From: Tubiluchus corallicola
Taxonomy: Eukaryota > Priapulida > Priapulimorpha > Priapulimorphida > Tubiluchidae
DNA length: 64,000 nt
NCBI GenBank assembly: GCA_030141605.1
Contig: JAQGDQ010000001.1
Coordinates: 1,453,501-1,517,500 of the forward strand
Direction: 5' to 3'
This document shows, piece by piece, positions 13,301-25,323 of the stretch (its first letter is position 1; the number at the start of each line of letters is the position of its first letter). The position numbers were made by a program, and so were the translations under genes. The notes under the pieces are model-generated. The model was not told the origin of the DNA. It did no database searches and saw only the letters and a program-made list of their open reading frames with translations.

Positions 13301-16004
13301 GCTAAACATTGAATCACTTGTCTAGCAGTTTCTTTTTGAAGCTCTCATTGAAAATCACGCTTTCCCGCTTGATCAGTTAATAGTCAATGATGCATTGCAG
13401 CAAGAAATAATTTCATTAAAACTAGATGTTTTAGTTAGCCAGACACCAATGTCAATAGTACATGTGCAAAATAAGATACTTTTTCTAAATTGCTTTGTTA
13501 AACCTAAGGTTAAAATTGGGTTAAAATTAGGTTAAAATTTCTTGAACATTTAATAATTTAAATTTAAATTTATTAATTTCTTTTCATTTTTAATTTTTTT
13601 AAACTTACAGTGCCACTTAATTATTCAATACCTAAAAATAGTGTTTTTGGCCTAATCACTAATGAGTAGAAGGTAGTGATAAATAAAGCAGAATTTTACA
13701 ATTTAACCTAACTGCAAACAATGTATTTATCTCAACGCAAAGCAAAATGTATCTCAAATGATTTTCTGGTTAACATTTACATGGTCTGCTAATTTCTATT
13801 TGGTGGTCCTCTGACCAGTGGTCCTTTGTTTGGAGGTCCTTCGACCTGTTGTCCTTTGACTGGTAGGCCTTTCACCTACAAGTGTTTGGTTGTAGCACCA
13901 TTTTTTAGTTTTATTCAGTAAAATCAAAATTTTACTGGTATTTTTATTTACTGTGACAAAGCAAAGACATAATATGAGAGTATAAGAAATGAGTTAAAAT
14001 CGTAAAACCACGACTTTCTTGGGTAAAACCTTGGTCGACTAAAAGTCTGGACTCGTAATGTAAGTTTCACAATAGAACATGCTAACAACCCTATTCTGGA
14101 TGAAAACATTAGACTTTCAAAATGTTGTATTACCCTTGATGAAACATGATTATTGATACTTTGCCTTGCAGATTATGAAAAATAGTTTAGAAAACCTGAC
14201 TAATTGTTGCTTATGAATCCTCATAGGTATAAGCATACTCTTCATTTTTTAATCATCAGTGTAGTGGGTTAATTAATTTGAACTCCGTAGATATACCACG
14301 TTAAGACAATGACATTTATTTTTATGCAGAAAAAACAGTTGCAGCAAATGAAGGCTAAAAAACCTGCTCCTACTACAGCCACAACTGCAGCCGGCAAAAA
14401 AACATGGATATTTCGTAAGATAATTTTTGCTTACTTTTAGTGTACCGGTTATGTGATGGTACTAAAATTTCGAGTGATTTTAATATCTATGTCGATTCCA
14501 ATAAAAGTCTCAATTCGGAATTTCTTATACTAGCTAGTAATGTGCCAAACTGCATTACAAAAAGCAGAACCAATTGACAAATCATTCGTACTTTCTGTGT
14601 TGCAGAAAAATTAATACTTAATGCATTTTGTTTCATAACTGATAATAAGCACAATTCTGTTTTTGGCTGCAAGTGTAGCAGCTCCTCGTTTTTATTCAAG
14701 TTTCTATCATTTTTAGCATCTGAAGTACCAGAAGACCCAAAAGAAGCAGCTAAACAATTATTAAAATCGGGGGTAAGTACAGGGGTAAACTTCCTTGTGG
14801 AACTGTTTGCTCTGGTGTAGCTTTAAGTATTTTATGCACAGTCTTTACTATTTTCAAGAGCATTAAATTTAAGCAAACTAATAAACGATTTAGAATAGCA
14901 TGGGTTTCGGATTCAAAAGCAGTGGCTAAAATCTGGTGACCAAATTATTTAAAAAGAAATTCTAGACCTGCCTCTATGTTTTTATAATGCAAGTTATATG
15001 ACACACCATTCAAGCATTCTGCTCTAACCGGAGCCTACAATAATATTACTGGGACAGTAAAATGTTATTGTTATGTGCAAGAACAGGCAAAGTGAATGTA
15101 ACAATTAACCTAACAAATCCGTACATGTGATATGAGAGAAATTACCAAACAAATTTTATCTTTACCTAGAAAAGCTATAAATCATTATGAGAGGTCTGCT
15201 GCCTGTTGTTAGAATTAGTAGGAGAAATTATTACGATGAGTTGAGATAGTAATGGACATTTTTGCAAGTGCGAGTGCAACAGTTAAAGGGATCTGGAAGG
15301 AATTAGCTTGTTATTTTTAATTCTTATTGGAAGAATGATTTGGTTTTAGAACAATTCAATTTTCCCAACAGCCTTTTGGAAATAATTAAGTTCTTGAACT
15401 AAGGTTAGACTGGTTCACTCTCGAACCAAAGGACATTTGGCTGGCTATAATCAACAACTTTTCCCACCTTTTAGTCAGTTGGGCAATTCCAAAGTCCACT
15501 GTGCTGTGCATGTATGTTGTAATGACATGTTTATAATTTTTGTACACTCACAACATTAAATACAAAAGGTACGTTAATTGTATCATTTTATAAATAGATT
15601 AATGTAGTGTTGCCAACAATATTAATTATTTGCCAACTTGATTTGCATATTGCATCAGCATGTAATCTGCCCGTCGACTTAGCATTATAGTAGATTACAT
15701 TTAATGAATTTTAGCATTTTGAATGCTAATGCTTACTGGGTTATAATAAATTTGGTTGATTAGCAATAACAAGTTTTAAGTTATTTTAAACATTTTTCTG
15801 AATGAAAGAGGTGGGCTAATTCCTGAACTGTGTCATCATACAAGACTACTAGACACATTGACATCTAATGTTTGAAAATTGGATCTATTTATTTTACTTT
15901 GTAATTTGTTTTTACTAATAAATTGCAATTGAATAATAGGACTTGAAACATTGTTAGTCTGCAATTGAGCAATGTTAGTCTCCATAAAAAATGCATAAAA
16001 TTTG

Positions 16005-16070
<66 letters not shown>

Positions 16071-19000
16071 TATTTATAGATACTTTGCAGGCCATCTCAG
16101 CCATAAAAGCTGAAACTAAAGAAAGACATGGGTTTAAACGATCACGGACACTGGAGCGCAGACTTACGGTAAGAGATAGGGCTACTTTATGTCTGTTGCA
16201 TTTTCACCTACATTGAGTTTTTTGCATTCACTTCTGAGATGCTTTGTGACTGTCACATTACCTGCCTCGAGATTTTTTTTAAATTCTATTCTGTGTTGAA
16301 GGATAAATTTATGGAAATATGACTACAGGATTCCATGTACATGTGTACATGCATTACATATGCAGCTGTGTTCAGTCTGTCATCATACTATACATTTCTT
16401 CCTTTTCATGCTGTGTGATGTTTCAAGCTCAAGTGTCTCTCATTCCAGTGTTATTGCAGTATGATTTTAGCTTGTCAATGACATACTGTTATATGTACTC
16501 TACCTATGTACCATTGTACTTATGTACCATTGACTGATAATATCTAGTCTTAATAACGAAATGTTTCGAGACTTTCAACAAGTTTGATTTGCAAACCTTT
16601 GCAAAAAAAATCATAAAAAACACCTGGTTTAGTAAAAATTTTAGTTTTTACAAACAGTAACAAATTTATTGGTATTTTTTTATCGATGATCAATGTCAAA
16701 TGTTTTTACTTTGGACAGGACACTACTGATAAATCTGATGCCAAGCCATCATCTTCTGGTTTTATAAAGTCTGGCAATGATGATTCTGATAGCGATAAGG
16801 TACGAAAACAAGAATATGTAGTGACATATGCTCTCATGATAAATTGCACTTAGTGTGTTATGAATTGTTGTGCTCCATGTTATTTTAGCATTTATTTCAA
16901 ACTACTTGAAAAAAGATGTGCTTTATTTTACTTTTCTATTTGAACACAGAATAAATCAGGCTGTGACCTTATTAGTGCTTACAGCCAAATTTGTAAAAAT
17001 TGTTCAGTGATAACAACTTCATAATGTTGTGTTCATATTTTTTATGCAGAGTTCACCAGCACCAAGTCAACCAAAAGTAAAAAAGTTGTATGAAAGCTTC
17101 GTGCGTAGCAATAATAAAAGTGAGTACGTTGTAATATGTAAGCAATAATTTAGCCTTGTAAGGTCTTGCAAGTGATTTAGGTGATCAGATAACGCAAATT
17201 GGGAAGCTATGAGAAAATGTGTAGTCTTGCAGTGTGCTGCTTTTTAGTGACATTCTAAATCCTGTCTTTATTAAAAATCTGTTCTTGTATATGTGCCTTT
17301 TATAGTATATAATTCTTTTAATAAGTATTTATTAAAAACAGTTGCTGTAAAAGTGGCTCTATATAATGCAAAGTTTAAACTGTGAACACCTACTAGAAAA
17401 TTGTCATGCAGTAAACTACGTATAACTAGACACCTTATAACTCAAATTCCTACGTATCTCGAACACATGGAATGGATATTCCCTTTCATTTTTCTCTCTT
17501 TACCAAATAGCGCGTAACTCAAATTATTGCGTAACTCAAACCGAATGCCCGGTACAATTTATAAGAATCTAACTGAAATTACCCTGCCTATCTTGAAATA
17601 ACCTTCCAAGTGAGAAATCCTACATGAAAGTGTGCACCACATTATGATTTTAACTACTAGTTCCAGCAAAAATGCTAAGATTTCCTGTATTACCTTACCA
17701 GAAAGCTGAACATGACCTGGCTTAATGAACATTGTTTAATAATTAGATCACAATATTATTATTGCCGAATTCTATTAACCATGCCACTCAGACTACAATA
17801 GATGTGGACCAGTCATTTTATTTTTGATTATCCATAAAAACTGATGTTTGTATGGTTCAGTTTGTCATTTTCATAGGCTGCAGTGTATTGTTGAACGTTG
17901 ATGAGCGATTCAATCTTGTTTTCTTACAAACATTGTCTAGCTCGTACTGTCACATAACTCGAACAAATTTTCTAGCCCTGAGGTGTTCGAGTTATACATA
18001 GCTTACTATATTTTAGGATGTTTTTCAGTTTTTTTTTTGCAAAATACTGCATTTCACCGTATAAAATAGAAAAATGACTTGTATTAAAATTATTTTTATA
18101 TGCCACTCTTAAACGCAAATTTACAATTTTCAACTAGTACAAAATACTTATCTTTCTGTACTAATCAATCAATATCATGCTGAAGCCAATGCACAAAATT
18201 TACTTAATTTTTAACAACAGATCGGCAATAACTATAATTATTTATCTGTGCATTCACGTGTTACGTATTTTTTGGCAGTTTTTGTCAGTTCACCTACGTA
18301 ATTTTCCAAAATTATTGGTCTACCTGAAAAGACAACATCTGTGTACTGTTTGTAGAGTCATCTCTGCTTTTGTTACTGAATATTTTTGCTGCTAAAATTA
18401 TAAATTATGTTATAATGTCTTTTGTAGATAATGAAGATCAGAAAGAGTTGTGGGATAAAGACAGATCTAGTGGTAGCGAAAGAGATAGTGACTCCAGAAT
18501 AAGACCAAGGAAGGGTCAAACTGTTTACGTACATGGCTATGGTTTAACAGAGGAAATCTTGAAAAAAGCATTTAATGATATTGGCAAAATTCTTAATATA
18601 TCATTGGAACCAGATAAAAAGTGAGTTTTATTATTTGATTGTTTTCATAAGATTATTTTTTATAGCTTCAGTGCTTTTAACTACTGGATTTCGTATCTTA
18701 AGAATGCTCCATGATTTTACATGTGTGCCAGCAACTACTATTCCTATTTTACATCAGTAGCACATAGATTGTTTGGTTTGCATAGTGAATGTAGCACTGG
18801 CGCTGCCATCTGCTGGATAAAAGTTAATATTTATGACCCTTGAAAGAACACAGCATAAATTACTACCGGCACTACTCTCGAGCGGTTAAATGTTATCTGG
18901 TATAATAACTGCCTGCAAACAATGTATGTAAATCAGTTTCTCCACAATTTGGCCACTGCTGTTTAAGACTGTGCAGTATTTTTTAGTAGATCTCTATAGT

Positions 19001-22000
19001 GCCAATTTGTCAGTGCTAGCAGTATTACTAATGTTTTGGTCGTAGCCACTTACAGTCGTTATTAATCTTGACAGGAAAATGTGCATTTAATGCTAGCAAC
19101 AGTGTGATTACATTGTTTGTAAAATTATTTTCTTGCAGTTGTGGATTTGTTACATTTAACGTAAATGAGGAAGCAGACCAAGCAATTAATGAGGTAAAGA
19201 TGCATTAAATTGTTTCTTTAATTAGATCTTTAGCAGTCACTGCTTATAAGTGTTCAGTAAATACAGTTCGTTCTGCTATTTTTTAAATTGTGCTCACACT
19301 TGAACTATAAAAAATTCTGGAAATGTTTCTACTGTATTAGATATTTTTTATTTAACATTACTTATGTGATGTTTGTTACAATATTGGTGCACATATTTTT
19401 CAAAAAAACGTTAAAGTCGCAAAATCATTCCGTAGTCGATGCAGGAAAATAATAAAAGATAATAGTTATCACGATAATAGTTATCACGTTATCTTAAACG
19501 GGGCCTGTGAACAAAAATTTAGTGTTACAGTTAAAGTCGGTAACAAAGAAGGATTTCAATAGCAATAAGTAAATTGTTGTTTATATGCAAACCATCATTA
19601 AATAACCAAATGTATCAAAGTTTATATCAGTACACTGGAATGGCCGGGCCTGGTGTCTTCCACTCACTGGAATGTCTGTGATAAGAAACATTCATGTAAA
19701 ACCTGCCTGATAAATTTCACCAAGCCTGTTTATGCTAAGTAAATACAATAAGGTGCACGAGTTAGAAGCTTCTGTGTTATGATTGTAGTACTTGTCAGCT
19801 GTAGCTTCTAGCCTTCTGGTACTAGGGAAAATGTATAGTATAATTTATAGTAATGCATCTAATGCAACTGGGATACAGATAGAGGAAAAAATAGAAACTA
19901 TAATTACACAGATTAATTCTTAATGACAAGAATAGTGAAAATGAATAAAAAATCTCAGTATTAAAAAAACAAGGAAAGAATAAGAAAGTTTCAAACTACC
20001 ACTGTAATTTTCCAGGTGAACATAAAAAGCAAAAAAATCTCAAGAAACTGCTAAAACAACTTTTCTGGAGCTTTTTGTTTATATTATTTAACATAAGAAA
20101 GATACTACACTAAAAAAGATACAAGCACATATAAAAATGCAGAAGCATTGCAGATAAAAACACCTTGTGTTTTTATCTGCTGTGCTTCTCTGCCCTTTCT
20201 TGCTTTTTCCTTGTTTTTCAATTGTTGGATTTTTTTTATTTATACAACCTACAACCTGTTCGTATTCCTAATGATTGAAAATGCATTAGGGAGACATAAA
20301 TCAAGCTCTTTATGCATTCTAGAACATACATTTATACATTTTTTGTTAATTAAATGTAAAAGCAAGTATTAGTCCGTAGCTAAAGGGTGGTAAATGCAGC
20401 TGTTAACCTTTTATGTGAAATTGTGTCATACTGGGTAAGTTTATTTCTAGATGAGAAAATGTCTGAAATAAATCGTGTCCTCTAGATATGTGTAAGCATT
20501 TTATGAATCACTACAGCGAATATTCACAAAGTAGCTTTAATTTAGGTTAATAGTGGTTTTCTTATAAAAAGTGCCATAATAAATAATTTTCAGTGCTGAA
20601 AACATTCTTCTTTAAGCACAAATCTGAACTGGGATTCTTTATTGCATACTCTGCCAGACTTTGCCACTCGTACTAAAAGTTTTCCTTTGTATAGCTACAT
20701 GTATATTTTAGTTTTAGAACCTCCTGTCACATGTACAAATGAGGAAAGTTTGTAGATTGCATGTGTATTACATAATTTTAATAGTTTTTTCATTGCTGAT
20801 TGTAGTGCCAATATGCATATAGACTTTTATGCGCTATTTGTGTAAAATACCTATGTTGAAACAATTGTCCAATATACTTTTAAGTTTATGTTTTAAATGC
20901 TTTTTTATAGGTAAATGGTAGTATGGTACAAGGCGTGCACTTGAAAGTTTCCCTTGCGAGACGCCAGCCTACGGTTGATAATATAATACATGTGCCAACT
21001 AGTGACCAGTCTCCACTGACCTGGGGCACGATAGGTAATTTCTTGTTGCTTCATTATTTTTACTTAATAAGAATAAGAAACTCCCTGGTGCTAGAGAAAT
21101 TAGTAGGCATTACATGTTCATTCTACGCTTAAGGTGTGGGGTGATTCTTGGCTTCAAAAGATGCTGATTTGGTTGTTTGGTTTGATATTAGTAGGATCTT
21201 TTTGCTGCATTTACCTAGTTTGAACCCAGAATAGTATAGGTTTCAGTAGCACATGAATATGAGCGAAAATTTGACAATGACAAGACTTCTTGTAATGTGC
21301 ACCAAAAAATTTCGTTACCGTTTAAGTATTGATATACTGTAGGTCCCAGTAGCGGATGAATGATCATTTTTGAAGAATGCTGTTATTACCACTATTTTGG
21401 AATTGTGTTATCAAAGACTTGATAGTATTTATCTGGAATATCTCATTAGCATTTCCTAAAAACAGTAGCAACAAAGTGAGGAGCAAGTCCCTGCTACCAA
21501 GATTTAGAAATGTTTCTGCTATTCTACTGCTAAGTCACTTCTATTAGATCAGCAAGTTTCACTGTGATATTCAAGTCTTGGTGTCAAGCTTAGATGCTGT
21601 GTTTCTTGTGGGGCAGTAACTTATTATATCTCAAGTACCAGGTGGTTTTCCTGGGGCAGTATCTCTTAGAATGCAGCTGTGTTTGTTAGGCATTAGTTGT
21701 TCACTTATATGTAAAAAATGGTTCGACTATTTTTTGATCGCTGCTTTCTTATCTAAAGTACTATCTGACGAGACAAAAATGTGCGAACAATAGATCAGCT
21801 ACTAAAGTAAAATGGTAAAAATAGCCCTGAGTATGGCTTAGAATCTATAGTTTAATTTTTGTAGTTAAGTAGCAATGGCATGTAAGCCATGTTGTGATGT
21901 AGGGTAGTTATGGAACTGGTATATCTTTCGGGCTGTAAACAAGATACACTATCCAGGTTTGCATTTTTAATGTTTATTCACAGATCTAACTTGCCTAATT

Positions 22001-22339
22001 TCTCCCAAAGGTGCTTCGCTCCTAATAGTAACTTTACAAACTAATAATGCACTATCAAAATGCAAGACGCCCAGCTGTACTATATAAGTTGGCTAAGGCA
22101 AATAGATCTGGAGCTTTTCAAACATTTGTAAAGATAACCCAGGTTAAATTTGTTTCCACAGTTAAAGTTAAACTGAAACAAAAATATATTCTTCATATAT
22201 TCTGACAGTCTTCAATACTGATGCATATATTTACATATCGATAATTACCTTTCTCTTCATAGCAACAAATCTGTCTCAGAAAGGAACATATAAAGACTCC
22301 CGAGAACTTAGAACATATGATCAAGATGATTTGTTTTAA
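10350..22339 (+). CDS. NELFE: Negative elongation factor E (NELF-E), complete
   Basis: NELF-E is the RNA-binding subunit of the NELF complex, which with DSIF holds RNA polymerase II in promoter-proximal pausing. Ten exons join in frame to 299 residues: 10350-10430, 14330-14414, 14717-14772, 16091-16168, 16719-16799, 17050-17119, 18428-18620, 19139-19193, 20911-21034 and 22263-22339. The N-terminus has the charged EEEEQLLKKYAKLRKK helix; exon 3-4 carry EAAKQLLKSG and AISAIKAETK..GFKRSRTLE, and exon 6 KKLYESFV, all family signatures. The RRM (about residues 180-255) shows RNP2-like VYVHGY and RNP1-like CGFVTF. The C-terminus ends LSQKGTYKDSRELRTYDQ..DLF, matching the family tail. The Arg-Asp dipeptide run that gives vertebrate NELF-E its RD name is absent; only a short Ser/Arg/Asp stretch in exon 7 stands in its place. 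Intron 1 (3.9 kb) holds a LINE remnant and intron 6 a Tigger-like element. Confidence 0.95.
10860..12970 (-). mobile_element. Decayed, 5'-truncated non-LTR retrotransposon (CR1/L2/Jockey-type RT)
   Basis: Read on the minus strand, from the right end: YRNSDFTRMQKFLADCE and EIRKARRKYERRLAERAKNN (pre-RT linker), NYRPVSLTSHFSKVMESII (RT motif), LDFSKAFDKVPHKHLLSKF, AVSGVPQGL, and LKFADDTKIF with the catalytic DD near 11708-11719. After these come SRTRG, RLDLR and FSQRVINDWN words typical of the C-terminal tail of CR1/L2-like elements. In-frame stops and frame breaks occur throughout (for example near 11910, 11790 and 12010), so it is dead. The endonuclease domain is missing: the copy stops near 12970, as expected for 5' truncation. 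It is inserted antisense in NELFE intron 1. The exact clade was not determined. Confidence 0.85.
13508..13542. repeat. Short tandem repeat GGTTAAAATT
   Basis: Three tandem copies of GGTTAAAATT-type words with about an 11-12 bp period lie in NELFE intron 1, in an AT-rich stretch without recognisable exons. Confidence 0.4.
13801..13880. repeat. Degenerate GGTCCTTTGAC tandem repeat
   Basis: About five copies of a GGTCCTTTGACC-like unit (period roughly 15-17 bp) lie in NELFE intron 1. They are imperfect, with GGTCCTCTGACC, GGTCCTTTGTTT, GGTCCTTCGACC, TGTCCTTTGACT and GGCCTTTCACCT among them. Confidence 0.55.
16008..16068. repeat. (TA)n microsatellite at NELFE exon 4 acceptor
   Basis: About 30 uninterrupted TA dinucleotides end some 22 bp before the acceptor of NELFE exon 4 (exon starts at 16091). 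The repeat occupies the place where a branch point and polypyrimidine tract would normally lie. Confidence 0.9.
17409..18008. mobile_element. Pogo/Tigger-like non-autonomous DNA transposon, old
   Basis: The left end CAGTAAACTACGTATAACT and the reverse complement of the right end TAGTAAGCTATGTATAACT form imperfect terminal inverted repeats of about 27 bp, with further AACTCGAAC words inside each end. The CAGT start fits pogo/Tigger elements. The 600-bp body has no transposase frame. The TA target duplication is only visible at the right (TA at 18009-18010), so the copy is diverged. It lies in NELFE intron 6. Confidence 0.55.
19446..19490. repeat. Two copies of a 16-bp repeat
   Basis: GATAATAGTTATCACG occurs twice in direct tandem, in NELFE intron 8. 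The rest of that intron (19194-20910) is AT-rich and no other element or exon was recognised in it. Confidence 0.5.
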
Positions 22340-22595
22340 GAATTGGTCTTGGAAGGCTTGAAGTGTGAGTAGTGCATTGAACTTGATATTGCTTGTACAG
22401 CCTGTCCGGAAAGTTTTATGAGCTGCTTGTAAATGAGAATTTTTAGTTAGCCTTTGTAACATTTAGTGATTTTTGTAAATTCTAAACAACTATTTTCAGC
22501 TCGCTGTTGAAATAACAATAGTTACATCGACAAACTAGCACTAATAACTGTAATTTGCTGCAGCTTGCAATCGTTTGACTGTCACTTGTAAGTTA

Positions 22596-23294
22596 CAGTA
22601 AGCCCTCGCTTAACGACGCTAATGCGTTTCAGCAAAATGTGACATTCAGCGAAACAGCGTTAAACAAAGCCACGACTTGCATAGAAAGTAATGTAAAAAA
22701 CTGAGATAAGTTCCAGAGGCAAACATCAGTCCTATATTACCATTGATTGATTTCTTCCTGTTTGCTTGAAACCACCTTTCTGTTTGTATGAAACTACCAA
22801 ATCTTTCTTACCGCTACTTGGCTAGTAGTATCTTTTTCCTTAACCTTGAAGCCCAATGCAGTTAATGGTTAAACACTGCATTGAGACAATTTTGTCTTGA
22901 CACTTATTGCTACAGCAACAGGTGGTAAGCAAAACTTCTTTGCATAAAGACTTAGTTTGCACACAGCTGCTGGGGGTGTACAAATTGCAAATAAATCTCG
23001 CTTAATACAAACAGCTAACATTAAAGTTCAGCAGTCATTCTCGAAGCAAAAACATAAATAACTGTACTATTTTGCATTACTAGTGCATTTTTAGAACATA
23101 ATAATGCGAAAATGCTGTTTTAATGTTTCAAATTAGGTAAAAGTTATTGATAAAATAAAAATTGCTTTGATAAAAGTAAAAAAATTGTCGTTAAAATGAA
23201 ACGTGCGTCATTAAGTGAGAAAAGGTGTCAAATGTTCAGCGTCGTTAAAATAAAACACCACTAAACGAGCGGTCATTAAATAAGGATTTACTGT
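22596..23294. mobile_element. Pogo/Tigger-like MITE with TA target duplication
   Basis: The element begins CAGTAAGCCCTCGCTTAACG and ends in a sequence whose reverse complement starts CAGTAAATCCTTATTTAATG. It is flanked on both sides by TA (22594-22595 and 23295-23296). CAGT ends plus TA duplication are hallmarks of pogo/Tigger elements of the Tc1/mariner superfamily. The 699-bp interior has no transposase frame, so it is non-autonomous. Additional GCGTTAAACA / CGTCGTTAAAA subterminal words are inverted copies of the end. Confidence 0.75.
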
Positions 23295-23354
23295 ATCAAA
23301 GTGATAGTAAACGAGCGGTCATTAAATAAGGATTCACTGTATCAAAGTGATAGT
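23263..23354. repeat. 46-bp tandem duplication across a transposon edge
   Basis: Units 23263-23308 and 23309-23354 differ by a single base (GGATTTACTG versus GGATTCACTG). Each unit spans the last 32 bases of the Tigger-like element, its TA target duplication and 14 bases of flank, so the duplication happened after insertion. Confidence 0.9.
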
Positions 23355-25323
23355 ACTTTTTTTAATTAATAATTTATATGACCTTTAGATGTAAATTCGT
23401 ACATGTTGTAAATGCTACTGTCAATATTAAAATGGATAACAAGTAAACTATTTCTTCCCCTTTTCATCCATCACATCTAGCTAGAAAGTTACTTAATCAT
23501 GTAAGCAGAATTGACTCACTTAGTAATCATGTATATAATAATCTCATTGATGTTCCCTTTCTATAATTTCTATTAAATAGTAATTGCAATTATTGCAACA
23601 CGTTATGTAAATGATATATCATTTATTTTGAAAATCAATAAATGATCATTTGTTTTCTGAAATTCAGGATGGCATTCAATTGATCTGACACACTTTAACA
23701 TTTTCATCAATAACATGCACTTTTCTTTTGTTACATTGTTTTTGTCCTAAGATTTAATGTCATTGTCATTATAATTTCTTGATCAAAACCATGGTGTTTT
23801 TAATTTGTTCATTCTCGCTGTATACAAAATTTTTGTTTTCCCAGATTGATTCTTTGTTAGTTAGCACAAGACAATTGATTATTGAGCTGCTTGTTCATTT
23901 ATTACTTTTATACTTGTTTATATGCTGCATCTATTTCTGTAAATAATGTATGTTTATAGTACTGTTCATCTGTATTTTGCAGCCTTAGTCATAGTTATTG
24001 GTGTATGTGAAAATGTGTCATTACAATAAACAATTTACAACTACTGTTCTCATATGCGCTTGCATTTTACATATCCATTTGTTATCTGAATGGTATGTGA
24101 AAGCAATTGAAATCTTTTAGTTGTCAGTGTGTTTGTTTGTTAGTATCTGAAATTAAGTAAAGCTGGGCCTGATTAATAAAAGGTTGAATGACCACAGGTT
24201 TAAATCTTTTGGATTTTACCTTCTGAATCTCATTGATATACACTATTGCAGTCTCTCTTAATAATCTATTGTTTGAATTGAACAAAAGATAAATACTATG
24301 CCTCAATGAACTGATCCGAGATTTATATCTTCCCCGCTTTTAATATTTATAAATATATATAAATGGGGGAGGCAAAAATCCAGAAGTGTTAAACTCCAGT
24401 TCAGCAATTTGTTTACTGAAAATATAAACCGTGATATCAATGGACAGCATTAGAAACATCTGATTCAAGTCACAGCTCATGTATGATTTTTGGAAAAATA
24501 AAATACAATTATGTTATATGTTACAAAGCTTCCGTTATGTTATACATTCAATTACTATAATTGCTCCTATTACAGCAGTTAACTTGTTTTGCTGAACTTT
24601 CTTCTTGCTGCATGTTTTTATGTTTTGTAGTATTAATTACATAATCATATAAATTTATGTTATTGACATGTTTTTCATTTTCTTATTCATTGACAATTTG
24701 TATCCATTTCTTTCATTTAGTGGTCACTTGAGACAGTGTTTTGTCTTCTGTATTTTCAATACATCTTTTAATCAAAGTTTAAAACAGTTAGGCATTTGGT
24801 AGGTTGTAACTTAAGAACTTATGAATTATTATGTGCCCCCATTAAATTAACAGTCGTTGGTGATTTAGACTGTTGTTGAAGTAGTTTGGTCTCGACGTCA
24901 GTACACATCACTGTCAAGTACGTGCAAACATAACCTTTGGATTAGTTTGTCTTATATGCATTAATTTGTTGTTTCCACAGTTACAGAGGCTACAGATGTT
25001 TAGTGTGTTTAGTGCTGTACAACTGTCTTGTGGTGTTTGTGAAATACCTGCTTTTGAGAATTTATGATTTTGACTTCTTTACTTGTATTTTGACTTTTCA
25101 GTTTGATGCCAATATTTGACAGTTGGTACATTTTAGTTATATATGTTTGCCATTCAGAAAATCTTTAAAGGAGTTATAATTCAAACTGAAATACCAGGAT
25201 ATTAACACTTGTGTTACTAATAGGTAGGATGATCTGTGTCGTTTCTATTAATTACTTTTAATGGAATGATTGTGATTGTATCCATTTGCGACATACTTGA
25301 TTTGATTTTGATACTTTAACGGC

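Larger units (their letters stand above)
22340..25323. other. Intergenic region downstream of NELFE
   Basis: Apart from the transposon at 22596-23294 and its duplicated edge, this 3-kb stretch has no exon I can support. It must hold the NELFE 3' untranslated region and the promoter or upstream exons of the membrane-protein gene starting at 25324. Confidence 0.5.

Noticed and set aside
15889-16216. Frames with long Tyr-Ile runs on both strands
   Set aside because: They are translations of the (TA)n repeat; only the short plus-strand part at 16091-16168 is real, as NELFE exon 4.
21986-22090. Plus-strand piece reading LTCLISPKG after an acceptor, considered as the NELFE last exon
   Set aside because: It resembles the SPKG of vertebrate NELF-E only by chance; the exon at 22263-22339 has the true family tail in the right phase.
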